Virus record (IMG/VR): IMGVR_UViG_3300049216_000035 | Location: 1 to 64,000 of that record | Direction: 5' to 3' (one strand) | Length of the DNA stretch: 64,000 bases | Source: a virus | Part shown: piece by piece, positions 1-8,200 of the stretch | How the letters are laid out: each line of letters starts with the position of its first letter | Position numbering within the stretch: the stretch's first letter is position 1 | Made by a program: the position numbers and the translations under genes | The notes under the pieces: model-generated | What the model was told of the DNA's origin: nothing | The model's database searches: none | The model's input: only the letters and a program-made list of their open reading frames with translations

Positions 1-248
1 TCGATGTAGTCTGGATCGACCATGAAACTGATCCTCAAACGACCGTCTCCAGCCCACGTCGGCGCTGTTGGTTTGATCGCTTCAAGCGGCAAGTTCTTCT
101 CTTGTGCGTATCGATTCATCTTACGAACAAGTGTTTTTATCGCATCACCATTAGCAATCAATGTGCGTAAATACTTGCTATTCTTACGATTACGAAACTC
201 TTCGAATAGATCAGCTTGGTCGTCAAATACGAGTTCAGATTGTGTCAT
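1..248 (-). CDS. Hypothetical protein, C-terminus beyond window edge
   Basis: Open frame from an ATG at 248 to the window edge, with about 82 codons visible and no stop. The product begins MTQSELVFDDQADLFEEF and is charged and probably helical. The ATG overlaps the TGA of the upstream gene (ATGA), the coupling used throughout this genome, which supports the start. It lies in the distal part of the leftward portal/head operon, so a structural or head-tail role is possible. I do not recognise the family. Confidence 0.7.
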   Translation of the reverse strand, partial: MTQSELVFDDQADLFEEFRNRKNSKYLRTLIANGDAIKTLVRKMNRYAQEKNLPLEAIKPTAPTWAGDGRLRISFMVDPDYI

Positions 249-589
249 CTCTTACTCACATCTTCGAGCGTTAGGATCAGCGCACAGTCGTCACTGGTGA
301 GTTGGTCATGTTCGACGGTCTTATCTACTGAGTTTTCAGCTAGGATGGTGAGCGGTAAAATCTCCCCCCGCCAAACAAAATCCACGATCCTGACATCTTC
401 CATCTCGATCTGATGGAAGTGAGCGAACGTCTCGATAGCTCGCAAGACGTTCATTATCAGATCGCCAACGCCAAAGTTACCGCAGTCCATGAAGAAGTCC
501 ATCGGCTGTTCTTTGATCCAGTCGGCTGGACTTGCGGGCTCTTTAACGGTGTTGGTTGGGTTGCTCAGATAGTCTGCGAAGTCGATCAT
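245..589 (-). CDS. Hypothetical acidic protein (114 aa)
   Basis: 114-residue acidic protein starting MIDFADYLSNPTNTV. It has no signal peptide or membrane segment and no motif I recognise. The middle is hydrophobic and beta-like (around VRIVDFVWRGEILPLTIL). It overlaps the next gene by 4 bp (ATGA) and lies in the distal portal/head operon. Position alone hints at a head or connector accessory protein; the function is unknown. Confidence 0.7.
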   Translation of the reverse strand: MIDFADYLSNPTNTVKEPASPADWIKEQPMDFFMDCGNFGVGDLIMNVLRAIETFAHFHQIEMEDVRIVDFVWRGEILPLTILAENSVDKTVEHDQLTSDDCALILTLEDVSKR

Positions 590-634
590 AAGGCGGTAGG
601 AATGGGCACGGCGGTAAACTCCTAGTTTTTAATA

Positions 635-805
635 CTACTCACAGCCGCCACGCGGACACCACGGGGTAAATCCGTTCAGATAGCTCACGCTGGCGAGTTC
701 TTTCTCTACAGATGATTGTACATCAAAGCGACGATGATCGTCGTTGCGGTATTGCGAAGCAACCTCACGAACAGTCGATACCTGCTCGTCAATCGTCCGG
801 TCCAA
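635..805 (-). CDS. Small hypothetical protein (56 aa), TTG start
   Basis: This frame fills the gap between two leftward genes. It begins with TTG at 805, about 9 bases after AAGGA, and codes for a charged helical peptide ending in a CPRGGCE tail. There is no ATG in the frame and a stop lies just upstream, so the TTG start is inferred. Colinearity with the operon and lack of a competing frame favour it being real. No family recognised. Confidence 0.45.
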   Translation of the reverse strand: MDRTIDEQVSTVREVASQYRNDDHRRFDVQSSVEKELASVSYLNGFTPWCPRGGCE

Positions 806-819
806 TTTTCTCTGATCCT

Positions 820-1284
820 TTACTTGGCTATGTAGTTAATTAACGCACCGCGAACCGCTTCAGCGAATCGCTTCTTGATCTTGGGTAGGGCATCTCTCAT
901 AGCTGCGCCCGCTGGATCGCGCAAACGCATGACGCTTGTGCCATAACGCAGATATTTGTAATGCTCAGATGTGTTGACGAGTTGAACACTATCACCATGA
1001 TCCTCGATATGCGAACTGTGTAAGAAGTCGCCGGATTGGATGTGAACATACTCGTCTGGATGGACGAAAGAATCGACCCCGTAGCGCGTAGAATATGGAT
1101 TCCCCAACGCATCGAGGTCTTTGAGACTATGATCGTCCAGATTGATAAACTTCTGCCATTCCGGCATCACATCGAGAGTCATGGCGTCCATCAAAGTACG
1201 CTTGAGATATGCTGCCGCACCACCGCCGATAGAGCGAATCTTGGAGATGGAAATCTCAAGGTCGTGAATGTGTGCTTCAATCAT
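820..1284 (-). CDS. HK97 gp10-like head-tail/tail completion protein
   Basis: 154 residues. The second half has the HK97 gp10-type pattern: a short strand and turn around SGDFLHSSHIED, then VNTSEHYKYLRYGTSVMRLRDP (quoted in two parts here: VNTSEHYKYLRYGTS and VMRLRDP), matching the usual 'V-x-N-x-x-x-Y-A-x-x-x-E-x-G-T-x-x-M-x-x-R-P' segment, then an amphipathic C-terminal helix (ALPKIKKRFAEAVRGAL). Proteins of this family act in head-tail joining or tail completion. It starts at ATG 1284, directly downstream of the linker-module genes. The family call rests on pattern recognition only. Confidence 0.55.
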   Translation of the reverse strand: MIEAHIHDLEISISKIRSIGGGAAAYLKRTLMDAMTLDVMPEWQKFINLDDHSLKDLDALGNPYSTRYGVDSFVHPDEYVHIQSGDFLHSSHIEDHGDSVQLVNTSEHYKYLRYGTSVMRLRDPAGAAMRDALPKIKKRFAEAVRGALINYIAK

Positions 1285-1313
1285 GTGATAACCGGGCCGT
1301 AAGACAAGAACAA

Positions 1314-1329
1314 CGACGCTTGCGCGTCG
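1314..1329. other. Short hairpin between leftward genes
   Basis: Perfect 6-bp stem CGACGC / GCGTCG with a TTGC loop in the 84-bp gap between the truncated P-loop gene and the gp10-like gene. There is no clear T-run on either side, so it could be an attenuator or an RNA-processing site rather than a terminator. Confidence 0.35.
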
Positions 1330-1368
1330 CTGATCGATTCGGGTGTTTGGTTAGTGTACCAGAAAATA

Positions 1369-1935
1369 CTAGGCTGCGGGATCGTCTTTCGGACGTATCA
1401 AGAGCCTGTTTTGCAGGTCAACGGTTGCGCCCTTGCCACTAGCTGGTCCGCCAATCATAAACACCGCCTGTTTGCGATCCCCTGGCATCGACCCACCACG
1501 TTGACCTGGCCGACCATCGTGTCCATAATTGCCTGATCCTGGGCCACCCTCCGTCATCGACTCACGAACTTCGTAGTCTTCGATGTTGAGGTTCTTGGGA
1601 ATGAATCGCGTTGCACCTAGATTGTGGTGCTGTTCTTCAGGCTCTAGCTCGCCCCCGAGCGCGCGAACTTTGGCGTTCAGATCGTCCTGATCCTTAGCAT
1701 CAATGTTCGTAGCGATATGCATGCCGTTGAAGTCGGCATGTTGCCATACGCGACGATCATCGCCAGCCATGACTGACATGATCTTATCTCGCGTATCAGG
1801 TGAGTAGATAGAATCGTCACCTGGATAGCGCGGTTCAGCATCAGCTTTCATATCCCACGGTGCAACAGGTCCGCTATATTCTTCAGCCCCCGGCGCAGCT
1901 TTATCAGGCCTTATCTCCAGGTGCGCTTCCGCCAC
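1369..1935 (-). CDS. Linker-module protein with truncated P-loop kinase start
   Basis: 188 codons from a GTG at 1935. The frame is the same as the gene ending at 1951, separated only by a TAG and five codons, so the two may once have been one reading frame. Residues 1-128 are an uncharacterised domain. Residues 129-149 carry a full linker (GSGNYGHDGRPGQRGGS). Then AVFMIGGPASGKGATV follows, a Walker A P-loop of the zeta-toxin/kinase kind, but the protein stops 22 residues later, so no complete ATPase exists. It could be a decayed module, or the start of a kinase lost by frameshift or deletion. Expression and function are uncertain. Confidence 0.5.
   Translation of the reverse strand: MAEAHLEIRPDKAAPGAEEYSGPVAPWDMKADAEPRYPGDDSIYSPDTRDKIMSVMAGDDRRVWQHADFNGMHIATNIDAKDQDDLNAKVRALGGELEPEEQHHNLGATRFIPKNLNIEDYEVRESMTEGGPGSGNYGHDGRPGQRGGSMPGDRKQAVFMIGGPASGKGATVDLQNRLLIRPKDDPAA
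1489..1551 (-). repeat. Linker motif copy 5
   Basis: Codes for EGGPGSGNYGHDGRPGQRGGS, nearly identical to the copy at 3084-3149. It joins an unknown domain to a P-loop start. Confidence 0.8.
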
Positions 1936-1960
1936 GTTGCCCTGGTCGGCCTAAGTGGCT
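1916..1960 (-). repeat. Out-of-frame remnant of a linker motif
   Basis: In the -1 frame relative to the flanking genes, the DNA codes for SHLGRPGQRGGSAPG, the canonical second half of the linker. It begins exactly where the in-frame copy (ending GHAGRPG) stops. The two partial copies abut, so this looks like a motif-to-motif junction joined out of frame, or a damaged single region. Confidence 0.65.
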
Positions 1961-2661
1961 CCGGGTCTGCCTGCGTGACCGTAGTTTCCAGAACTAGCCG
2001 TGCCGACTTCAGTCAGATCGCCAGTCGTGACGTACCAGGTGTTGTTTTTGAGTTTGGGGACGTAGCTATCACCAGTCGCATCAGTGAGTGAATCAGCTAG
2101 AGCGTAAGCAGTAACATCATCTGAGATGCCGTTCTTGCCCATCTCGATAGCATCCGCGATCTGATCGGGGTCTTTGAGTAGATCGCTGGCTGCGTCAATA
2201 TCAGCCGAAGCTAAGGCATCGGAAAGACTTCTTACCCCGGCTGCGGCGTCATTGTTTAGCGCGTCTTCAAGCGTTTGATAGTCGTCAGGGTCAATCTCTT
2301 GCTTGAGGTATTCCATTGAAAGGCCACTATCGCTAAGAAAGCCTTCAACATCTGCCTTCGTCAGATCATAGTTCGTGAGTAGCGAATCTAGTACGTCACC
2401 ATATACGGCTGTTGCATCGCCTAAATCGAACTCACCAAAACCAATCGTTCCACGCCACGCCATAAGTTCGAAATCTTCAGGCGCGTCGTCTTCCATTTGA
2501 ACCATGTGGCGACAACGAGAACCACATTCGAAATCCCCCGGCTGCGGTACTTCTTCGCAGGAGTAAGGGTTATTTTGAACTGCATCGCTACAGCCGTCGC
2601 ATGAATCATCGTCATCTGGCCCGACGAACCAAGCGAGCAAGTCCTCAGCATTAACTATCAT
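1951..2661 (-). CDS. Head-morphogenesis-like protein with MuF-type cysteine cluster
   Basis: 236 residues. The N-terminus has a DDDDSCDGC segment, then P-x-PGDFECGSRCRH. This spacing resembles the cysteine/histidine cluster that ends Mu gpF-like (SPP1 gp7-like) minor head proteins. The normal helical MuF N-terminal part is absent here but could be residues 1-190 of the neighbouring 873-residue protein. Residues about 70-215 are acidic and unrecognised. The C-terminus ends in a linker copy, GHAGRPGAT, cut by TAG. It starts at ATG 2661 overlapping the upstream stop. Minor head protein is an inference. Confidence 0.55.
   Translation of the reverse strand: MIVNAEDLLAWFVGPDDDDSCDGCSDAVQNNPYSCEEVPQPGDFECGSRCRHMVQMEDDAPEDFELMAWRGTIGFGEFDLGDATAVYGDVLDSLLTNYDLTKADVEGFLSDSGLSMEYLKQEIDPDDYQTLEDALNNDAAAGVRSLSDALASADIDAASDLLKDPDQIADAIEMGKNGISDDVTAYALADSLTDATGDSYVPKLKNNTWYVTTGDLTEVGTASSGNYGHAGRPGAT
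1960..1992 (-). repeat. Linker motif copy 4 (truncated)
   Basis: Codes for SGNYGHAGRPG and then runs into a TAG at 1951-1953, losing the GGS half of the motif. Confidence 0.75.
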
Positions 2662-5279
2662 GCCGCACGACCTGCACGAGATTCAGATGGACGCAAATGA
2701 TCCTCGCGCGTGAAGTGTTCTTCACCGTTACCTAGATCATAGATCGCAATCTCATCACGCGCTTCGGCTTTATCGAGCGCGGTAGCTTTGTCGTTATGAA
2801 CTTCAGAAACATCGAGGTAGGTCTTGCCGTCGTTAACCCACCCGCCGATATAGTGGTTGGGCTGGCTGAGGATGTCTTTGTTTTCGTTGACGAACTTTTG
2901 CACGTCTTCGGGTTTCGCTTCGCCGTTAATAACGGTCTCGACCTTATCACCCGCCGCGTTACGGATTCCAGCTATAGCGAACCCACTACGCGGTCGAACA
3001 CCCGTCGTGCTGATCGTAATGCCGCCATCGCGCACAATGCTGCGAGCGATGATGTTCGGGACAATACTCGACCCACCACCAGCCGAACCACCACGCTGCC
3101 CAGGTCTACCGTCGTGACCGTAATTACCACTGCCTACTCCACCTTCGCGGTACTTTCTATGATTCTGCACTTCAGGGAAATAGCTATGGCGCATCTCATC
3201 AGCTATCTCAACCGGAAATGCGAAGGACTTCTGTTCCGGGAACGAGCGTTGCGAGACGGGCTTACCCTCGTTCTCAGGACTATGATTCACCCAAGCGTTC
3301 TGGGCTAGAGTTTCTGCCGCAAGTGCAGGCAGTGCATCCTTCGAGTACATGCGGCCGTGTGCTTGATAGGCTTTGAACTCGCCACGCTCGCCGAACGTAT
3401 TGTCGGGGAAGAAGTGGCCGTACATATCGTGAACGCCACGAAAGATCGTGTTCGCGGTTTGACCGTCTTCAACGACTTTTGAGAGCGGACTATCGTCAGG
3501 CAAGTCGTCTTTCGAGGATCGCACGAACAGCGTCTTCGTCTGTTGGACTGAACGACGCATATCGGGCTGATCTTTATATGGCTCACCTTTGTCTTCAAAG
3601 TCGAACTTATAGCCCGCCGCTTTGAGGTCGTGATACTGATCTAGCGTTTCTTTTATGAACGCCGCGTAGGCTTTCTGCGTTGCGGGATTCGTGGGGTCGT
3701 GTTTCGCGTCAGCGTATATCTGCGCGATCTTACGCAGCTTGTCGTTCAGATCACCAGTGCTACCAGAACCACCACGTTGACCTGGACGGTCAACATGATC
3801 CCAGTTCCCAGAGCCGCGACCGCCTTCACGCACCTTAATTCGCGGCTTGACTGTCTTGTACGTTACAGCTTCGTCAACGATCTTCTTCGATCCGAAGTCC
3901 ATATTGGAATGAAGAACCATGACGCGAGTATCACGATCAGCTTCCGCCATCGGTGCAGCCTTGAACGTGAACTCCCAATTATGAATGGAGCGGGATTCAG
4001 TGTACGGATTGTATGTTTCGCCGAGGTCTTCTTTGCTTGCGAGAATCCAATCATGCGTATTACCGCGTAGTACGGTTTCATGTTCGTCTTGCAGGTGTAG
4101 GATGCCGTTTCTGGGTTCCGTTAAATACGAGTCAAAGACATCGCTGCTGCGAACACCTTCAAAGTGTATAAGTGACCGACTGAACGACTTCGCTATATCT
4201 TCATCATCAGTTGCAGAGAGAAGCGGTCGGAATTGAACGCGGTCGCCCACAATGGCTTTTGCTAACGCCGCAGCTTCTACGTTGCCAATACCGCGAACAA
4301 GGCCAAGTGCATCATCCCCCATGCGCGTGAACTTCTCAAAGGCTTTGGCTTCCTTATCAGCCTGCTCGGCACACCACTGTTTGACTTGATCTTCGCTTCC
4401 GCCTAACGCTCGAATGTTGCGAAGTTCTGCATCGTACTGTGTTTGCAAGTCTTCCTTGCTACGATACGGCGTAACGAGATTGTCGAACCGATCTTTGCCA
4501 GCCGCCTCGTTCATCACCATTTGCATGAAGTGCGCTGTAGAGTCACGCGACGAGCCAATCCAGTGACCCATCAAATACGACTTGATTTCATCGCTCGTTA
4601 GCGTCTTAGCAGTCGAACCCTCACCGCTGGGCGCTGATCCGCCGACTTGACCAGGACGCCCGGCCTGATCGTGGTTGCCTGAGTTCTCGTTGCCGACTTC
4701 GACCATCGACTCTTTGACTTTATCCTGACGATCACGAGCTTTCACTGCCGTCTGAAAGTCAATCATCGCCTGGATGTAGGCGCGTTCGGCCGCTTTCCAC
4801 AAGAAGTGTCCGTACAGCTTGATACGCGCGATCCGCGCCTTGTCGGACATCCCAGCTTGCAGGTCTGGCTGCAGCGACGTGGTGAGATACTTCTCGTTTT
4901 CGGTCAGTATAGATTGGATGACAGACTGAGGGGCATTAGCGGGAGTGACGGGAGTATAAAACCCCAACCACCCGTTGGTTTTCAGATCGCTAAGACCGCG
5001 CTGATAGCCAGCCGCCACAGCTTGCGGAACGTAGAGTTGCGCCAAGTCCTTGAGTTGCGCGATGCGAGCAACGGGCTTCTTATCAGCACGAGCCGCTTTC
5101 TCAAGATCGCTCTGGTAGCGGCCAATCATCGCCTCAATCGTGAAGATGTGCTTCGAGTGGACGCGCTTCAAGACTGCGGATAGGTTCTTGGTAGTCTCCG
5201 CTCGGAGAGTTTCCGCCTTTTCAGCCGCCTCGATTAAGCGCGAAGCCTCCTCTAGCTTACTCGTCTCCGAGGAGTTCAT
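2658..5279 (-). CDS. Linker-joined multi-module head protein (polyvalent-protein-like)
   Basis: 873 residues in four modules separated by three glycine-rich linkers (residues 196-215, 484-505, 711-732). Module 1 (1-190) is helical and resembles the N-terminal part of MuF-type minor head proteins. Module 2 (216-480) has features of an ADP-ribosyltransferase fold: LVRG (R329), an LLSATD segment (S355) and IVDEAVTY (E470), in the R-S-E order of that superfamily; this is tentative. Module 3 (506-700) has conserved-looking HDMYGH, RGEFKAYQAHGRMYS and AETLAQNAWVN segments that I associate with large phage polyproteins, function unknown. Module 4 (733-873) has a C-terminal GGW..YLDVSE..EIAIYDL pattern that I recall from phage minor head proteins. 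The start at ATG 5279 overlaps the portal gene by 23 bp. Likely packaged in the capsid and perhaps delivered to the host (inference). Confidence 0.65.
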   Translation of the reverse strand: MNSSETSKLEEASRLIEAAEKAETLRAETTKNLSAVLKRVHSKHIFTIEAMIGRYQSDLEKAARADKKPVARIAQLKDLAQLYVPQAVAAGYQRGLSDLKTNGWLGFYTPVTPANAPQSVIQSILTENEKYLTTSLQPDLQAGMSDKARIARIKLYGHFLWKAAERAYIQAMIDFQTAVKARDRQDKVKESMVEVGNENSGNHDQAGRPGQVGGSAPSGEGSTAKTLTSDEIKSYLMGHWIGSSRDSTAHFMQMVMNEAAGKDRFDNLVTPYRSKEDLQTQYDAELRNIRALGGSEDQVKQWCAEQADKEAKAFEKFTRMGDDALGLVRGIGNVEAAALAKAIVGDRVQFRPLLSATDDEDIAKSFSRSLIHFEGVRSSDVFDSYLTEPRNGILHLQDEHETVLRGNTHDWILASKEDLGETYNPYTESRSIHNWEFTFKAAPMAEADRDTRVMVLHSNMDFGSKKIVDEAVTYKTVKPRIKVREGGRGSGNWDHVDRPGQRGGSGSTGDLNDKLRKIAQIYADAKHDPTNPATQKAYAAFIKETLDQYHDLKAAGYKFDFEDKGEPYKDQPDMRRSVQQTKTLFVRSSKDDLPDDSPLSKVVEDGQTANTIFRGVHDMYGHFFPDNTFGERGEFKAYQAHGRMYSKDALPALAAETLAQNAWVNHSPENEGKPVSQRSFPEQKSFAFPVEIADEMRHSYFPEVQNHRKYREGGVGSGNYGHDGRPGQRGGSAGGGSSIVPNIIARSIVRDGGITISTTGVRPRSGFAIAGIRNAAGDKVETVINGEAKPEDVQKFVNENKDILSQPNHYIGGWVNDGKTYLDVSEVHNDKATALDKAEARDEIAIYDLGNGEEHFTREDHLRPSESRAGRAA
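3084..3149 (-). repeat. Linker motif copy 3
   Basis: Codes for REGGVGSGNYGHDGRPGQRG plus GS, between modules 3 and 4 of the 873-residue protein. Confidence 0.85.
3765..3830 (-). repeat. Linker motif copy 2
   Basis: Codes for a variant with GSGNWDHVDRPGQRGGS between modules 2 and 3. Trp-Asp replaces Tyr-Gly and Val-Asp replaces Asp-Gly. Confidence 0.85.
4635..4694 (-). repeat. Linker motif copy 1
   Basis: Codes for ENSGNHDQAGRPGQVGGS between the helical head module and the ADP-ribosyltransferase-like module. Confidence 0.85.
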
Positions 5280-8200
5280 TGGCGGATTCCACGTTTTCGG
5301 TGATCGACGTAGCGAGTTTCTGAATTGTGTCCATAGCGGGGAGCATGGCTTCCTTGAGGAGATTCATGCGAATAGCACGTTGCAACGACTGCTTACTACG
5401 CATGATCGATGCTTTGCCTTCGTTCGCCATTGGGTTCTTTGCAGCCGAACTGTAGCCACTGGACGGAGCGGTTGGATCGGTATGGATCGGGTCCATCCCC
5501 GCCGCTTTGTTCGTTTTCGTGCTGCCACTGTTCGGCGCTTTACCGGGCGCTGCACTTGGGTTGGATTGTCCACCCGTTCCAGGTGCGCCGCCCTTGGCTT
5601 GTTCTGGCATGAGTTTGTCGCCAGCCACAGCCGGAGGAGTCGGCACGTTGACCATCTGGTTCTGAGGAGCAATCGGCTGCTTCGCGGCCATCTCGGCCTG
5701 CACGTCTTGCGCAATACTCGTCTGAGGAACATGCTCGTTGTCTTGAGTGTAGACGTGAGCGATGGACATCCCGAGTTGCGACTCTTCGAGGATCGTCTGC
5801 CACGAGTCTTCGAAGCTGTACGTCGTGATGTTGAGTTCCTTGGCTGCAATCTTCGCGGCCATAGACTTCGGCATCCACTGCATAGCTTCAGCGAGCGCGA
5901 GGTCTTTCAGCTTCGCACTGCGATCTTCTTGGGCAATAGACGGGAAGATGAACTCTAAGAACTCTTTGGCATAGTTCTGAGACTGTTTGAGAAGTTTTAT
6001 CCGCTTCTTCTGGTCGTCGTTAAGCGGTTTATCGTCGTCGTTGTTTCCGTTGACCGTCTTGTTGAGGTTCTGGTTTGGCTTCTGCTGCGGGTTGTTTGGA
6101 TCGGGGGCTGCTTCGTTGTCCTGATCCTGCGGCTGATTGCCAGCACGAAGCATAGCTTCGCGTAGCTCGAACCCATACTTTGCGGCGACTTCTTCGGGAG
6201 TCATACCCTTCTTGAAGTCGTGGATCGCGGCAGAGAACGGGCTTAGGTCGTGCTTGCCGACCCCGACGCCGTACTTGCCTTTGGAATCGCGAAGCTGATC
6301 GGGATGACCCTCGATCAGTTCAGACTCGGTAAGAGACTCACGCTGCTTGCCAGGCGGAGGTGCCTGTTGCGGGCCATTCTGACCCTGCTGAGGTGGTTGT
6401 TGCCCAGGTTGCGGCTGTTGGCCCGGCTGACCGGGTTGCGGCTGTCCTGGGCCAGCGTTTGGCCCTCCCGGACCCATCGGTGGCGCACCACCAACACCGT
6501 TGAGGCCGAGATTGATATTCGTCTTCGCGCCCGGCTTGTTCAATGCCGTCATGGCCTGCTTGTGCTGCATGCCAAGAGACTGCTTGTCCATCTCGTGACG
6601 GTGCTGCTGATCTTGGACAGACATCGAAAGCGTGGTGTCGTGCAGTTCTTGGGCGTTCTGCTGCTGTTGCTTCTGCTGATCCTGAGCGGCTTGATTCGCC
6701 TGATCCTGTTGGGCCTGTAAATCAGCTTGCAGCGCATCACGATCCGGCAGATCGGTATTGCTCTTAGCCAGCTTCGTTACCGAACGCGCATCAGGAAGGA
6801 TGTCGTTCAGTTTGAGGCGACCACCCTTGATTGCATTGTTAATGACGCGATTCGCCACTGCTTGGCAGAACGATTCAATAAGGCGCTGACGCCGCTCGAA
6901 CCGCTTTACGCCCGGTTCAGTAGCAGTGAGCGCACCGGACTTACCACCCTTACCACTATCTCCGATGAACTCTTTGGGTACGCCAAAACCGACCGCAATA
7001 AGATTGACCAAGGCCGAAATGTCGGACGTAGATTCGTTAGCCTTAATTTCAGAACCAACGGGCTTGAGTTCGAGATTCTTGTTGTGGACGAACGTCGATC
7101 CGGGTTTGTACGGATCGGGAAGGTTTAACTGGACACGCGAGATGTCTTCATTACCGCTGTTGACCGATACGTCCCACACGAACGCTGCTTCGAGTTGGCC
7201 TTTGACCACGCGCGCGTTCATAAGGTCTTGGAGGCGCTTCAACCACCCAAGAATCGAAAACAGGTCACTGCGACCGCGCTTCTCGTACTTCGAGACATTC
7301 AGTTTGATATGCAGGACGTTGTTCGCCGGAATATCCCGCAGAACGTAGCGCATCGAAGGGATGTTGCCCTTCGTATACATTTGATACGCAGTAGAATACT
7401 GCTGACGCATGTAGAAGACTTTTTGGATGTCTTCAGGATCGGTGATAATGTCCCAGATTGTGGACGGATCGATCATCCGATAGTCGGTGTAGCCTTTACC
7501 CAGCTTCGGAACGCTATCGATGAACTCAAGCATGAGTTCACCCGCCCACCACGCATCAGTCGCGATGTTCTCAAGGTCGGTGTAGAAGTCCGTGCGATCC
7601 ACGAACTCGCGCCAGACTTCATCGACTTCTTCGTTCGTAGACGTATGGTCGATACCGCGTCCGAGAACGAACGAGGTTTGTAGTTCGCAGAGTTGGTGCG
7701 CCACTGGGTTGTGGTTGTAAGCCTGAAATGCCTTACGGTGCATGTCAAGCATGTCGTACTGATACAACTGCTTAGACTCTGGTCCGCACATCATGGGGAT
7801 GTACTCTGCGTTAGGATCGCGACCGGAGCCATACGGCGGCATCGCCGTGCCTTGATATGCACTACCACCGCCGAAGTCGTCAGCGTATCCACCGCCGTCG
7901 AAGCCTTCGAGCAAACGATTAGCGGCGGCTTCGATTGCTTCTTCGCGAACGCTATCAGCTTCGCGAAGCGTTACGCCGTAGACATCGGGCGCTTTGTTCG
8001 ACTCGACAAGTTCTTGCCAGCGCGCTTGACCTTCACGCAGCCGCTTCTGAAGTTCCTCACGCGAATTGTACTTCTGAAGACGATACGTCCCGTCAGTACC
8101 AACTTCGAACAGCGTTGCTTGGATTTCCCAGTCAACCTCTTCACCGTTCGGCCCAATCTGTTTGTCAGAAAAGAAGTCGAACTTTCCGACAGTCGGTTCA

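Noticed and set aside
1948-1953. TAG recoding or stop-codon readthrough as the norm in this phage
   Set aside because: Other genes end with TAG at expected positions and there is no suppressor tRNA, so a general amber recode is not supported.
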